From NCBI GenBank assembly GCA_023078685.1, contig JALGAS010000003.1, positions 3,720,001-3,784,000 on the forward strand: a stretch of 64,000 nucleotides of DNA, in the 5' to 3' direction. This DNA comes from Neopestalotiopsis rosae. Its lineage: Eukaryota; Ascomycota; Sordariomycetes; Amphisphaeriales; Sporocadaceae. The notes under the pieces were generated by a model that saw only the letters and a list, made by a program, of their open reading frames with translations, was not told the DNA's origin and searched no databases. Numbering within the stretch: the first letter of the stretch is position 1; the number at the start of each line of letters is the position of its first letter. The position numbers were made by a program, and so were the translations under genes. Shown one piece after another: positions 44,423 to 57,948 of the stretch.

Positions 44423-46305
44423 ATGATGGCGTTGGGAAAATCCTTTGACGTAGTCGGCGACTACTCGCTCGTAATCCTCTCTGCTGCCGCTGTGTTGCTT
44501 GTCATCAAAGGGTTCCAAGTTTGGAATCAGCAATCGCATGTCCCAGGGCCTTTTCTGGCCTCCATATCCAATATTCCACGATTGCTGTGGGCGCGGTCAG
44601 GAGCCGCTCATTTGAAGCACATTGATCTCCACCAGAAATACGGAAAACTGGTGCGTCTTGGACCCAACAGCATCAGTATCGGCGATGCTACCGAGGTCTT
44701 GCAGATATATGGGACAACGGGACCCAACTTTGGCAAGGTAAGGGGTTCTCAAACGTATTCGTCTGGCGGTAACTTCAACATTGACACCATTCTTCGCCAA
44801 CAGTCCGATTTCTACCAGACCCTGCAGCCTATGATAGGAGGCCAGCGAATACACGGCCTCTTCCACACCCAAGATGAATCGCTTCACCGCGCCATGAAAA
44901 GGCCCATAGCCGCCATGTACTCGATGAGCAACCTCGTCGAGTTTGAGCCGCACGTCGACACGACGATTGAGTTCTTCCTGCAGCGCGTCGACGAAATGAC
45001 TGCGCGTGTCGGCGGCGGCGCAATCGACCTCGGTACCTGGCTTCAGCTGTTTGCCTTTGACGTCATGGGTGAGATCACATTCAGCAAACGCTTGGGCTTC
45101 CTCGACGAGGGCAGGGATATCGAGGGCATCATGGCTTCGATTTGGAAAATCTTCAAGTCTGCCTGTTGGGTAAGTCTCCCGTTCACTATTTTTACTTGAT
45201 TCCCTCTTCTGGGGGCAGATATCTAGGCATCAACAGTAGGAAACACCATCCTAACCAATAATGCGTGATAAGATTGGCCAAATGCCTTGGCTCGACTTAG
45301 TCTGGCTCAAAAATCCATACATAAACAAGAGGCTCCCTAGAAAGGGCTCGCCTATTGTCGCATTTGCGCTGGACCGCATGCGCGAGCGCGCGGGCTCCCG
45401 CTCCGACGACACGGAAAAGGCAAGGTCCACGGCGGGCCCGGCGAGCCGCGACAGCTCGCGCGACTTCTTGTCGCAGTTTATGGAGATCAAGGCGAGCAAT
45501 GCCGACATACCTGACTGGTACCTGATGGCGTGGACGTCGTCCAACATGCTGGCCGGCAGCGACACGACAGCCATAATGCTGCGCGCCATCATCTATTTCC
45601 TGCTGAAGAACCCGGCGAGCCTGCACAAGATCCAGTCCGAGCTGGACACGGCGAAACGGGAGGGGAGACTATCGGATATTGTGACTTGGAAGGAGTCCCG
45701 GCAACTTCCCTACCTCGACGCCTGCGTCAAGGAGGCAGGGCGGCTGCACCCGGCCGTCGGCCTGACTTTGGAGCGCGTGGTACCCCGGGGCGGCGCGACC
45801 ATTTGTGGCGAGTTCTTCCGGGAGGGTACCATTGTCGGCATGAGCCCGTGGGTCGTCCACCGGGACAGGGACGTCTTTGGGCCGGACGCGGACGACTGGA
45901 ATCCGGACCGCTGGCTTTGTGAGAAGCCGCAGCGCGCGGCCATGGAACGATCCCTTTTGACGGTAGGTCCTGGAAAAGGTTGATGATGATACTTGTCATC
46001 ATAGAAGAAACGCACAGCTGACATACCACTCGCTATCTAGTTCGGCGCCGGGCACCGGACGTGTCTTGGGAAAAACATTTCATACCTCGAGATCTACAAA
46101 CTCATCCCTACGCTATTTGCACGATACACTGTAAGCTTTTACCAATATGTTGTAAGCTCTTTTCACGTTTTAAACACCGCTAACATTCAACCAGTTGATG
46201 CTGCCCGATCCGAATATGGAATGGGAGCTGTCGAACCACTGGCTCGTGACACAGAGGGGACTTATCGTCAATCTTCAGAAGGAATCGACCAAATTGAGTA
46301 GTTGA
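44423..46305 (+). CDS. Cytochrome P450 (pisatin-demethylase-like class)
   Basis: 523-residue microsomal P450. Exons 44423-44737, 44804-45169, 45273-45962, 46041-46130 and 46195-46305 join in phase; the first intron (66 nt) has no stop and could be missed. An N-terminal anchor (SLVILSAAAVLLVIKGF) is followed by a VPGPF hinge. Conserved parts: SMSNLVEFE and WLQLFAFDVMGEITFSKRLGF, typical of this class; the I-helix oxygen-binding AGSDTTA; the K-helix ExxR in KEAGR; the PERF-like WNPDRW; and the haem loop FGAGHRTCLG with the axial Cys465. All catalytic features are intact. It starts divergently from the transporter and probably hydroxylates or otherwise oxidises a pathway intermediate at the endoplasmic reticulum. 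Confidence 0.92.
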
Positions 46306-46737
46306 AGTGACCGTAGTAATTGGAAAACATGGTGTCGCATGCGAGAGACCGGAGCGAAGGGAATGGATACGGTCATCACACCGAAGAGGATCATCCCTAA
46401 GACTGATGAAAATAAATCCTTGTCGTCGATTTATTTGGATGTGATGAAGTTCGGATGGTCACATGCTGGAGGCGTATTGAGGATATTAGAACTCTAGCTA
46501 AGTGCAGTACTGTATTGAAACTTCACACTATGAAAAGGGAGTGGGGCCCATTGAATTATGAACAATTCGACACTGCCAGACAAGTGAAGTTTACCAATAC
46601 AAATACATGCAGCTAGGGTGAGTGATGGATTAACGCTTGTTACCTTTCGCTAGTTCCTGAGATCAATACGCATAGATTAATATATGTAGAAACTACTTTT
46701 GAGTATAACAGAACAAGCAGTTGTAATGCGAATGTCA
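46306..46737. other. Convergent intergenic region
   Basis: About 430 bp between the 3' ends of the P450 and the cell-surface protein genes. No feature seen. The P450 transcript probably terminates here. Confidence 0.5.
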
Positions 46738-48875
46738 CTATTGGGCCATGCAAGTGATATCATCAAGATTTACGAAGCCGGGGTTCATGGAATTATTAGA
46801 CACAGCGAACTTAATGGTATTGGAGCCTTTTCCAGTAAAAGAAAATGACGCCGTGTTCCACATATTGTAGTTGTTTGCCGTGACAGTGTAAGTGCTGACC
46901 GACTTGTTATCGACGTAGACGGTGAGAGTCGTCCATGGGTTATATTGGAGGCTATTCCATGCAAAATTGCAGCTGTAGGTGCTCGTTGTAGTGGTGGTGA
47001 GAGTCTGCTGGATATACGGGATTGTGCTCCCCAATGCAACTAGTGACTGCGCAGCATATGTCCCCGAGTGGGGGCTGCTTGTGCCAATGTAATAGAAGAA
47101 CGAGGTCCATGGGGACAGGACGCCGTCTTCAAAACCGCCATTGGCAACGACATTGGTTGCGACCGCAAATGTGGCCGTAGCCACACTGGAGACTGTGGAC
47201 GTGACTCCTGTTGTCGATGTGGCCGTCAGGGTCGTGTCAACTTGGCTGGTCACCGTGAGAACGCTCGTCACAGTCACATCAACCTCGGTGGTTGCGGTTG
47301 TGGTGATTATTGCAGTACTGGTGATTGTTTCGACCACTGTGGATGTGGTCGTAGTACTCAATGTCTCCTGGGCAATAACAGAAACAGCTATTGTTGCAAA
47401 ATTAGTGGTTGCCTCTATGGAATTAATAGCGCGCATTATTCCTTACCAACTGTTGCTGTCTTGTCATCCGTCTCAGTTGATGTGCTCGTCACTGTCGTCA
47501 ATGTCGTGGACGTCTGCGTGGTGGTAGCCGTCGCACCGACCGTGACGGTAGCCTCGACTGCCTGGGTGATGGTGGCAGTATATGTCTCTATCACAATTTC
47601 TGTCTCTTGGGCCACTGTGGTGCTCTCGACTACAGTGCTGACCAGAGTTACAGCAGTACCAACAGTCGCTACAGTTGTATCGTACACGGTAGTGTAAGCA
47701 GTGGTGTAGAAAGTCTCAACTGATGAAGTAGTGTCCTTGATGGTAGAGTTTGTTGTTGGGACAATACATTGGCAGGCGTTGTGGAAGTGCGTTTCGCCAA
47801 AAGTAGCCAGCCATAGGTCCTTCTTTGATAAGTCGGCCGTTGCGGAGGCGACTGCTCTTCTCTGATTAACAGTTACGGTGGTAGTGACGGGCACAGTGAC
47901 GACCTCGGCAATGGTTGTTACTATTTCATGTGTCAGTTTCCAGTTGCATAGCTAGATTTCACGACAGACATACCGTATACTGTAGTGTATGCCGTTTCAA
48001 CGTCGATCACAGTCGCGGTAGCGGCCTGGATTGCAATGCTTGTCAATGTGACCTCTGTGCCAACGGTCGATGTCGCTGGTACCATTGTGGGAATTGTTGT
48101 AAAGTCAGTCTGAGTTTCAGTCTCGGTGAGAGTGTCGACAGTCACCTGTAAGACGCCCGTTAGTCATTGGGATCAAATACAATGCATTGGCACCAATCTC
48201 GGCACGAAGACATGCGAAGGATATAGGCATACGCCATAAGCAAACTGAAAGGGAATCCAATACTTACATAGACGGTAGCGGTCGTCGTGTAACTAATTTC
48301 TGTCGTGGTAACGACGCTGGTGATTGAGCTAGTGGCAGTTTCTTAGACGGTTTCGGTGGTGACGGTAGTGAAGCTAGTCTCTGTGGCATCAGTCGTGATA
48401 CTGGTATCAGAGACTGTGGCCACGCTGGTGAAAGTGATGTCCGCCGGGATGATTGTATCGGTGATTGTCTCGACTTGCGACAAAGTCGAGTCGAGGGTGA
48501 CTGTGGAAGGAGTGACAATGGTGGTAGTCAATGTCGTAGTAAGACTAAATGAATATGTGAGTACGAGTAAATCGTGGCGTAATGACAAGTTGCTCACGTT
48601 GTCGATCCTAGTGTAGCAGTCGGATATACTCCCATGTCCTTGACACAAACCGAGTATGCATAGCAATGAACTGCCGACATGGAAACAACCAAATCATCCT
48701 CTTCCCACTGTTCACTCGAACCTGTAGAAATGTCAGCTCATACTTTCGAAAGCGCGCTCATAGATTGCCGCAACATACAAAATTGCGGATAACTACTGGC
48801 TGACATGAGTGACGAGACCCGGGGAATCAAGGCCAGTAGCGGTGTCCATGACACCAAATTCATCCTGGACCGCAT
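46738..48875 (-). CDS. Thr/Val-rich cell-surface protein with C-terminal carbohydrate-binding-like domain
   Basis: Multi-exon gene. The start at 48873-48875 (or at 48863) gives a signal peptide (MNLVSWTPLLALIPRVSSLM). Exon 2 (48598-48721) encodes a domain with HCYAYSVCVKDMG. Long Thr/Val/Ser-rich repeats follow, of the type TSVVTTTEISYTTTATV, probably O-glycosylated. The last about 140 residues form a beta-sandwich-like module beginning NGGFEDGVLSPWTSF and ending NPGFVNLDDITCMAQ, like CBM_4_9-type modules. It should be exported and sit in the cell wall. A TAA stop lies in frame at 48343-48345. Only an unusual 102-nt intron (48300-48401, donor GTATCA) would remove it while keeping frame, so the gene may be broken or mis-sequenced here. 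It does not look biosynthetic. Confidence 0.65.
48343..48345 (-). other. In-frame TAA inside the Thr-rich exon
   Basis: The exon reads TVTTETV, then TAA, then ETATSSITSVVTTTE in the same frame, and both sides keep the Thr-rich pattern. Either it is a nonsense mutation, a base error, or it falls inside an unrecognised intron. Confidence 0.6.
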
Positions 48876-49544
48876 TTTCAAGGCCAAATTGTCGAATCGA
48901 GCCGAGTGCTGTAATCACAGCAATGTCGTGTTCTCGTCCAGATTGCAGCAAAGAACAATTCTCCAAGCTCGACCTCGATATCCATTGCGCCCTCTGCAGA
49001 TAGCTCTTGGGATATATATAAGGCCGTCGCAGACAAGGGGGCCGTCCTTTAAAATGTAAGTCTAGTCATAGCTTTAACTAAACATCGTGATTTTCAGAAC
49101 GCCATATGCTAAAAGCGCATTTACCAACATCAACTATGCTGTTTTTGATCGCTACCCGGCACTAACGAGTTCCCAAAGGCAAACTTCAAGTTCAGCTTGG
49201 AGGGGCTTGAATGACATGGCGTTTACTCTTTACCTGTTCAGCTCTTGGCTTACAGCCCACACGCAGGAACAGCACAGTCTAGCGCCCCCAGGCTAGCGGG
49301 TGGCCGCGCTTGGACGAGACCCTAGAGGTTAGCGGGGCAGCTGAGGGCTGAGGTGAATGCGCTAGAAATGAACTCTCTTTTCCAGACACCTCGGGTCGAA
49401 CCGAGCTGTCAGCTGGATATAAGTACCGATTTTGGGCTGGAACTTCTCCCCATATATTTCTTTTTGCAAATTTGAGGAGACCTGACTAACGTGCATTTAA
49501 GGTCAAGAGTAGAGGTAAGCCTATTCCATACACGCAAAGATAAT
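48876..49544. other. Intergenic region
   Basis: About 670 bp upstream of the cell-surface gene and downstream of the HET gene. A TATATATAAGG-like element at about 49011-49022 may be the TATA box of the minus-strand cell-surface gene. A GC-rich patch lies at about 49285-49345. No gene is supported. Confidence 0.4.
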
Positions 49545-51356
49545 TTATACCAAGATAATGTCCTGTTCTTCTCCGGGAATGCTACCAAAATTCTCCACGG
49601 CCTCCCCATTCATCGTCCCATTCACAAAGCAGGGGCCAACAAGCTGGTGAAACTCCCCGTGAGGTCGTATAACAACAGGAATTCGACAACTGTATATCAC
49701 GGCTACTCGGTCGCCTGGTTCTGCTGTTTCAAGTCCCTTGCCAATACGCCCTCCATGCGTCGAGAAAAAGGATGGCGTCGAGCCTTGTGATGACTCCCTG
49801 CTTCTGGCGAGATATTCCTCTCGGTACCAGTAAAGCTGCTCGTCATCTTCCTCCATTAATCTGGCGTAAACTTCGCTCAATGATTCCCCAGGATGGCTCT
49901 GGAGTGTAGCCTGGAACGAGGAAAGGAAGCGGTTCACCAAGCGTTTGAAACTGGGGGCGGCAGGCAACGGGGTGCTTGCTGCCATAACGAGAAGGTCGTA
50001 AGCAAAGCCTAGAGCAAGTCGAGCGAGCCGATCAGGGTTGGATTGCGGCGAGAGCGTCGGATCTTCGAAAATCATGGTCCTAAAGATGGGATCGAGGGGA
50101 ACCTCGTCAGACTGTAATGGTCCATGTAGGGGCGGAAATTCCACATCGAAGAGGGCCTCTATGACTTGTCGAATTTCTTTACCCTTCTCGAAAGTTACGT
50201 TATTTTTGATTGTATCGAAGAGTAATCCGCGCACCTTTAATCGAGTCTGTTCTCCTTCGTGATCGGCGGGGAAAAGATAGAAACCGTCCCTTCCTTTGGT
50301 TGCGTCGAAATGCCCCAGATAGCTTGCCGCAAGATATCGTGTGCTTACGCCATGCGTACCACGATAGTCAGGAACCCATGTCGGGAGGCAGATGTCGGTT
50401 CCATTTCTGGGGTTCCACAGTCCTGCAGTTAGGATGCTCGAGAGGTCTTCTTCTTTTTCGATTAAACATCTCGTAAAATCGGTATATACATGGCGGACGG
50501 ATCTTGTGTAATCTGGATAGAGCTTGAGAGACTCAGAAACCTCACACACGCCCATGAGCGCATATAATTTGTCCCTCGGGTCGGCACATCTCAGACTCCT
50601 AGTGGGATAGAGTACGTTGTTTATATCCGTCGACTGTTCCCGTTGTATACAGAATTGCGAGATCCCAAAGAAGGCCCGTCGGAGGTCATGAATGTGAGAC
50701 TCTTTCATGGGCACGTGTGCCCACAAGCGTTGATCCGCCATGACTCTGTCCATGACGCTAAAATTATTCCAATGGGTTTGAAAATTTCCGCAGTGAACCA
50801 GAGCATACCTGGCAAGGACAATCTCTTGAAAGACCCACATTCTCTGCCAGTAAGGTCGTCGGAGGAGTCTGGTAAGAGCTATAGCTCCGACTTTGTCAGA
50901 CCGGACATGTTCCACAATGCGGTGATTATCAACTTGAGACCAAGTTTGGTATCCTGATATGAGTTCGTATGCTTCTTGAACGTCGGGGGTTGCTTCGCCG
51001 AGCCAGATGTTCACACAATTTGCACATGAATATATACGTCCCATCTCAGCCACTTGGTGATTGCGCTCGATAGGATCTTCCTGGTTTATGCATAGACTAT
51101 CAATCCAAAATGACTGCCCCGAGTATCGGTGCCGCATATGTCTGAGTGCTGAATGAAGGCTTCTAGTAACAGAACACTCCATTCCATTGGCGATTATTGT
51201 GCACGTATCGTTGGGATCTCCCCAGTGGTAAGATATGGCCCTGTAATAATCGTTCGCCGATATTGGTAGGGTATACAAGCTGACCACAAGTGGCTGCATC
51301 AGTTCCGAAGCAGGCTCGACTCGCAACAAGCGGAATTCGCCAGCCTTTATTGGCAT
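49545..51356 (-). CDS. HET-domain protein (heterokaryon incompatibility)
   Basis: Intronless ORF of 603 residues. The HET domain is near the N-terminus: YRAISYHWGDPNDTCTI, then HSALRHMRH, FWIDSLCINQEDPIERNHQVAEMGRIYSCA and the motif VNIWLGEA, which cover the three conserved blocks of the family. The rest carries RCADPRDKLYALMGV and PDYTRSVRHVYTDF, the usual downstream conserved part, and a C-terminus with VIYSCRIPVVIRP and a hydrophobic LVGPCFVNGTMNGEA, common at the end of fungal HET proteins. Such proteins can trigger cell death after fusion of unlike strains, though most copies are uncharacterised. They are frequent in accessory regions. There is no sign that it takes part in metabolism. 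Confidence 0.92.
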   Translation of the reverse strand: MPIKAGEFRLLRVEPASELMQPLVVSLYTLPISANDYYRAISYHWGDPNDTCTIIANGMECSVTRSLHSALRHMRHRYSGQSFWIDSLCINQEDPIERNHQVAEMGRIYSCANCVNIWLGEATPDVQEAYELISGYQTWSQVDNHRIVEHVRSDKVGAIALTRLLRRPYWQRMWVFQEIVLARYALVHCGNFQTHWNNFSVMDRVMADQRLWAHVPMKESHIHDLRRAFFGISQFCIQREQSTDINNVLYPTRSLRCADPRDKLYALMGVCEVSESLKLYPDYTRSVRHVYTDFTRCLIEKEEDLSSILTAGLWNPRNGTDICLPTWVPDYRGTHGVSTRYLAASYLGHFDATKGRDGFYLFPADHEGEQTRLKVRGLLFDTIKNNVTFEKGKEIRQVIEALFDVEFPPLHGPLQSDEVPLDPIFRTMIFEDPTLSPQSNPDRLARLALGFAYDLLVMAASTPLPAAPSFKRLVNRFLSSFQATLQSHPGESLSEVYARLMEEDDEQLYWYREEYLARSRESSQGSTPSFFSTHGGRIGKGLETAEPGDRVAVIYSCRIPVVIRPHGEFHQLVGPCFVNGTMNGEAVENFGSIPGEEQDIILV

Positions 51357-52300
51357 ATCCCTATAGACTGCCCTCGAATCAGTAGGTGGCGATGAAATAA
51401 GCGGGGAGCATACGTGATTGCATCGTGTCTCAGCAGCTCTGAGTCTGGCTTAGAATGCGCCTTGGTTCTCGAACAAAGCGATCGAAGACCAGTGGAACTC
51501 TTAATTCATCTCCGTCTCTCTTTTCAGGTAATTCACAAGGAAACTGTTATTCTTTTCCGAGGGTTGGTCTGAGTCTGGCCCGTAATGTGTTGCAGAGTGT
51601 TCTTGGCAAGCACTCCCTACAAGAATTGTTCTCCTCGTGACAGAATGTCCTGGACGTCCGTACGATTCACATCGATCGACTGCGTGTTGATAGTACAAGC
51701 ATCTGCAACTGCTGTATAGCTCAACTATCTGATAGCACTTCAGGATTCGTGGGATTGTAAAAGTCAATGGTCCATGTTAATTGTTCTGTGGGTGGTTTCT
51801 GGGTCTTGAATGTCAAGTGAGGCAACCTTTCTATGGGACCTTTGGAGGCTGTGCAATGGACATGCCACACAAATGTTGCTGCGATGATGAACTATCTGCA
51901 GGGACGATTTACCGAAGATTGGCTGCGCCACTCAAGTCGCGCGCAGGTCCCGGTGGCTTAGAAAATGGGTCTGTCCAACCACGGCCAGTAGAAGGTACTT
52001 GCTGTAGGAGAAATGTTGTGGAGGGGTCAAATGGACACTTTGGGGTCGGGTGAGAGCTTATTACATACCCACTGCAACTAGCCAGCACGTAGGTATCTAC
52101 CTTCAGGGGCAGCATGTTCCTGCAGGTATTACAGGGCATCTGCCACATTGCTAATTCATAGATTGGAGATTTCAGACTGCGATGGCAATCGCGTCACTGC
52201 ATTGCGCGTAGCACACTGTGTACATGAGAACTTGCTTTATATACTCTTGTACTCAAGTGTATCAGTCATCGTGTAATCTTATCACCTCTATACAGTACGC
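51357..52300. other. Intergenic region
   Basis: About 0.94 kb upstream of the HET gene and downstream of the VAO-like gene. Short ORFs (51781-52053, 51501-51767) have no domain. No repeats were noticed. Confidence 0.45.
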
Positions 52301-54235
<1,935 letters not shown>

Positions 54236-56168
54236 GGCTACACTGAAATTGACAAGAATGTTGAAGAGTTTGTAAATCATGCATGAATGCCATAGCGAGG
54301 TCGATGGTGCTTAATATCATTAGAAGTCGGTTGCCTAAGTGCCTGCTGGAAGAGACTTCAGTGAAGTGCAAGAATCTCTTGGCATATGCATATTGCTAAT
54401 AGACAGATGCACACTTATGTAGATCTTCATCACAACATGGCCGATGTCCACTTATTCCGGTTTTCCCCTCGTTATGCAAAAGCCGGCTGTTGCAATGAGT
54501 GCCATTGATAGGTGCCATGGCCACGATGAGAGGGGTAACATGCAATCGGCCAGGGGGTTACCAAATACTTGAGTAATGGTCAGAAACGGCAATGACGATT
54601 GTGCCGCCAATGGCCAAGGCTGATGCAGATTGGCTTCGAATAATTTTCTCCTGGTCTCTCGGGATTTATAGCCCACTTCACCCACTATCCGTAAGCATAC
54701 ATAGATACACGACCGAAGACAGTAGTTCCAATAGTTATGATGAGACGATCAACTGCGGCCCGCGCCAAATTGTGGCCCTGAAAGAGGGCATTCCGTTGCG
54801 TAGTGTGGGCCGCTGCCAATGGGATGAGACCGGAAGACCGCTATGGAGTCACTGAACCCTTGACCATGACCCCAGTCTGGACCCATTGTACCGCAGCTGA
54901 TAGCTAAATACACCCCGACTGCTATTTTGCGCACTGGCAATAATTTGCAAATGTGTTCCGATCCGCCATTCTGTCAGCTCTGCTATCACAGTACTGTTCC
55001 AGAGCATTACAAGGGGAGTACAGAATATATTTAACGTAATCTCGATAGACAAAAAGGGCGACACAGTGCTCAGTGCTATGAGTGCCTCCAGTGCAGCACA
55101 GATGTCCTTAACCCTAGTGGATGATTGACCAACCACCAAGAAAAAGAAAGTAAACGCGGACTGATCTGTGAAGACCCATGCAATACCTAGTGTCGCACCT
55201 CTTGGCTATGTCGAAGGTTTGAGGCTGATATAACATGCCGCCTTCCGATCCCTGCGTCAGTATAGGATTTTGCCCTACGTCCAATGGACGCATATGATTT
55301 GCCTTCCAAAATTTTGAGTTCAAGCCTGTGGATCCGCACATGCCACTGACATCGGCCCAACTGCCTCAATGTCATTTACAAGTCTTACGAATCTTAACAT
55401 GTGCTTGTTATTCTCAGGATTGTTCAAGATTTCTTCCAGTGTAAACTGGAGAGTATTCGATCTTGTTCAAGATCTGTCTATACCCTCATTTATATCGTGA
55501 TCACGGTCACGGGTGGTAGCAAGAGAACGACTGGCGTTTTCGTATGCATGAATGATGCCTACATATGTAGGCATTCGAAGCCTTGCACCAAAACTATCAA
55601 CTGTTTTGATAATGGTCCCGAATGCTCACGTATCTCAGAAGTCTGCAGTATCCCCATATGTGCCTATTGGGACTTGGATCAGGCGGGGTTGGCGTTTCGG
55701 GGAATTAAAAACTTGGTAATTCTCGGTGTCTCGGACGATAATGACCAACATCCGGAAGAAGCAGACTGTGCAAAAAGATATGTTACAAAACCAGAAATAG
55801 GAAATATTATGTTCAAGCAATAGTCTTCTTGGACAATTGTCGCGATGGCATTATATGCTTATCAATTACGTCTATCTGACAGGTCCACATGGATACCCTG
55901 GCCCCCAACATTACGCAAGAAGGATCGCTATTTCCATCCACGCAATGCCGATTGGCGCAATGCAAGGTTAGCTGCTGGTCCAAAGTAATCCACTTCGATA
56001 GCGACACAGCACCAACAAACAAGGTGCAGATGCCACCATCTATCTAGCAAAGAGTCTGACGATGGATCGAAATTCGCTGCTAGAGAAACAAGGAGCGAGC
56101 ACCATTGAAGGCTCAACCACAAAGGCTATATTCCCCGCACCTTTCTCATCATCCACAGCTTATGTGAG
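54236..56168. other. Divergent intergenic region, VAO / P450
   Basis: About 1.9 kb with the promoters of the divergent VAO-like and second P450 genes. A Cys-containing ORF at 55546-55823 was considered and left out. No repeats with clear ends were seen. Confidence 0.45.
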
Positions 56169-57948
56169 ATGGATATTCAATTTCCTCCCACTTGGTACGA
56201 CTACGGGCAATCGGCCATGTCTAGCATAACTTCGCCCATTACCCTCGTCACAACTATTTTGACGATCGGCTGGCTGGCCTGGAAGTTCTGGGAGAATGTC
56301 TCTCCAGCCAAGTCACTGCCTGGCATTCCCACTGTCGAATTTGACGAGAACAACACCAGGCAGCGCTATGCGACCGAGGCCGGAAGTCTTCTCGGCAAAG
56401 GATACGAAACAGTAAGACTGCAACTCTCGAACCTTTGCTCTTCCTGCTGTGCGCAAAAGCTGATCGTCCTGGCAGCACATAAAACATGAAAGACCGTTTT
56501 GCATACGAGATTTCCTCAACCCTACTCGTCCGCGAGTCTTCTTGCCCTTCAAGTACATGGATGAGGTCAAGAATGTGCCGGAAGAGACATTCAGTCTTGC
56601 TGCCATTTTGAATAATGTGAGTGCATCGTTTCGACAGGGCTCCCATGTGTGTCATTCTGACCAAGGGCTTCTTAGACATCAACCATGAGCAAAGTTGGAG
56701 GACCTCGGATCACGGAAGAGATTCAGACAAGCTCTCGACTGGACCTCAATCTTCACCTCAACAAGCTGATCGAGCCAATGCGAACCTTGTGTTTCCAAGC
56801 TGCCGAGAAGGAATTGCCTACCTCTCCGGGTTGGACCTCGGTCGTCTTGTATCCCAAGGTATTGACTCTCTTTGCCGCCATGTCTGCCCGCGTCATGGTT
56901 GGGCCTGAACTCTGCGAGGCTTGGCCTGCGATTGCGATGAAGTACATCAATCGCGTGCTCGCTGCGCAGGGAGCCATTCGAAAGAAGTATCACCCTACGC
57001 TATACTGGATGGCATCTTATCTCAATCCCGAGGTTGCCTTGGTAAACGAGGCTCGTCGAGAGGCTGCTGACCTGGTGCGACCCGTACTTGAGGCCCGGCA
57101 GGCCGACTATGCGGCCCGAGGTGACCAGGCCGAGAAGCATGATGATTTTATACAGTGGATCATGGATGCGTATCAGGCGAACGGCAAGAAGGTGTCGCCA
57201 GACGAGACAGTGCAGAACATTTTCATTGTAATGTTTGCGTCCATGCACGGGACCTCGTTCATCGCACTTCAGGCACTCTTTGCGCTGCTTAGCGAGCCCA
57301 ACGCTCTGTCTGAGGTTCGCGAGGAGGTCAATCGGGTCTTGAGTGATGAGCTCAAGGGTTCGCCGGTATGGACGCGCCATGCCCTCGGGGAGCTCAAAAC
57401 GATGGATTCGATCATGAAAGAAACGTTGCGAATGAAACCATTCCAGGAGGGTAAGTGAGACGATAGGCCACTCACGGATCCTAGGGCCCGTACGCAGTAC
57501 ACTCAGCTTGATTCTATACTAACATGACTTAGCCACGGTCCAGCGTGTTGCCATGAGCCCGTATACATTCAAAGACGGGCTAAAGATTCCCGCCGGCACT
57601 GTCATGTCGTTCCCGAATCTGCGATACAACACCGATGCCTCCAGAGTGCCCGAGGCCGACACATTTGACGGCAAGCGCTGGCTGCGGCGGCGCGCCGGGT
57701 TTGAGACCAGCAAGTTTCAATTCGCATCCACCTCGGAAGACATGTTTGACTGGGGCGGTGGGCTACACGCCTGCCCGGGCCGCTTCATGGCCGACATCAC
57801 CATCAAGCTGATCCTTGTCTGCCTCATCACCAAGAACGACATGAAGCTTGTTGAGAGCGGAAACGACCGACCGGGAGAGGCGAGACGCTTCATGGATCTG
57901 ACTCCCGATACTTCGGTGCCGATCATGATCAGAGACCTGCGTGCTTGA
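56169..57948 (+). CDS. Cytochrome P450 (ent-kaurene-oxidase-like class)
   Basis: 524-residue P450 from four exons (56169-56411, 56476-56616, 56676-57450, 57533-57948), all in phase. An N-terminal helix (ITLVTTILTIGWLAWKF) anchors it in the membrane. Conserved parts: HERPFCIRDFLNPTRPRVFLPFKYMDEVKN in pieces across the first junction; the I-helix IVMFASMHGTS with the acid-alcohol pair replaced by His-Gly-Thr; ExxR in KETLR; and the haem loop WGGGLHACPGRF with the axial Cys467. Trp replaces the usual Phe at the start of the haem motif, which occurs in some fungal members. This class includes terpenoid and meroterpenoid oxidases, and its neighbour is the VAO-like gene. It may be part of the same pathway, but it is 10 kb from the core cluster. 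Confidence 0.9.

Noticed and set aside
55546..55823. Possible small cysteine-rich protein (about 92 codons, seven Cys)
   Set aside because: No signal peptide after the first ATG. The hydrophobic stretch lies upstream of any ATG, and cysteines are not spaced like a known family.
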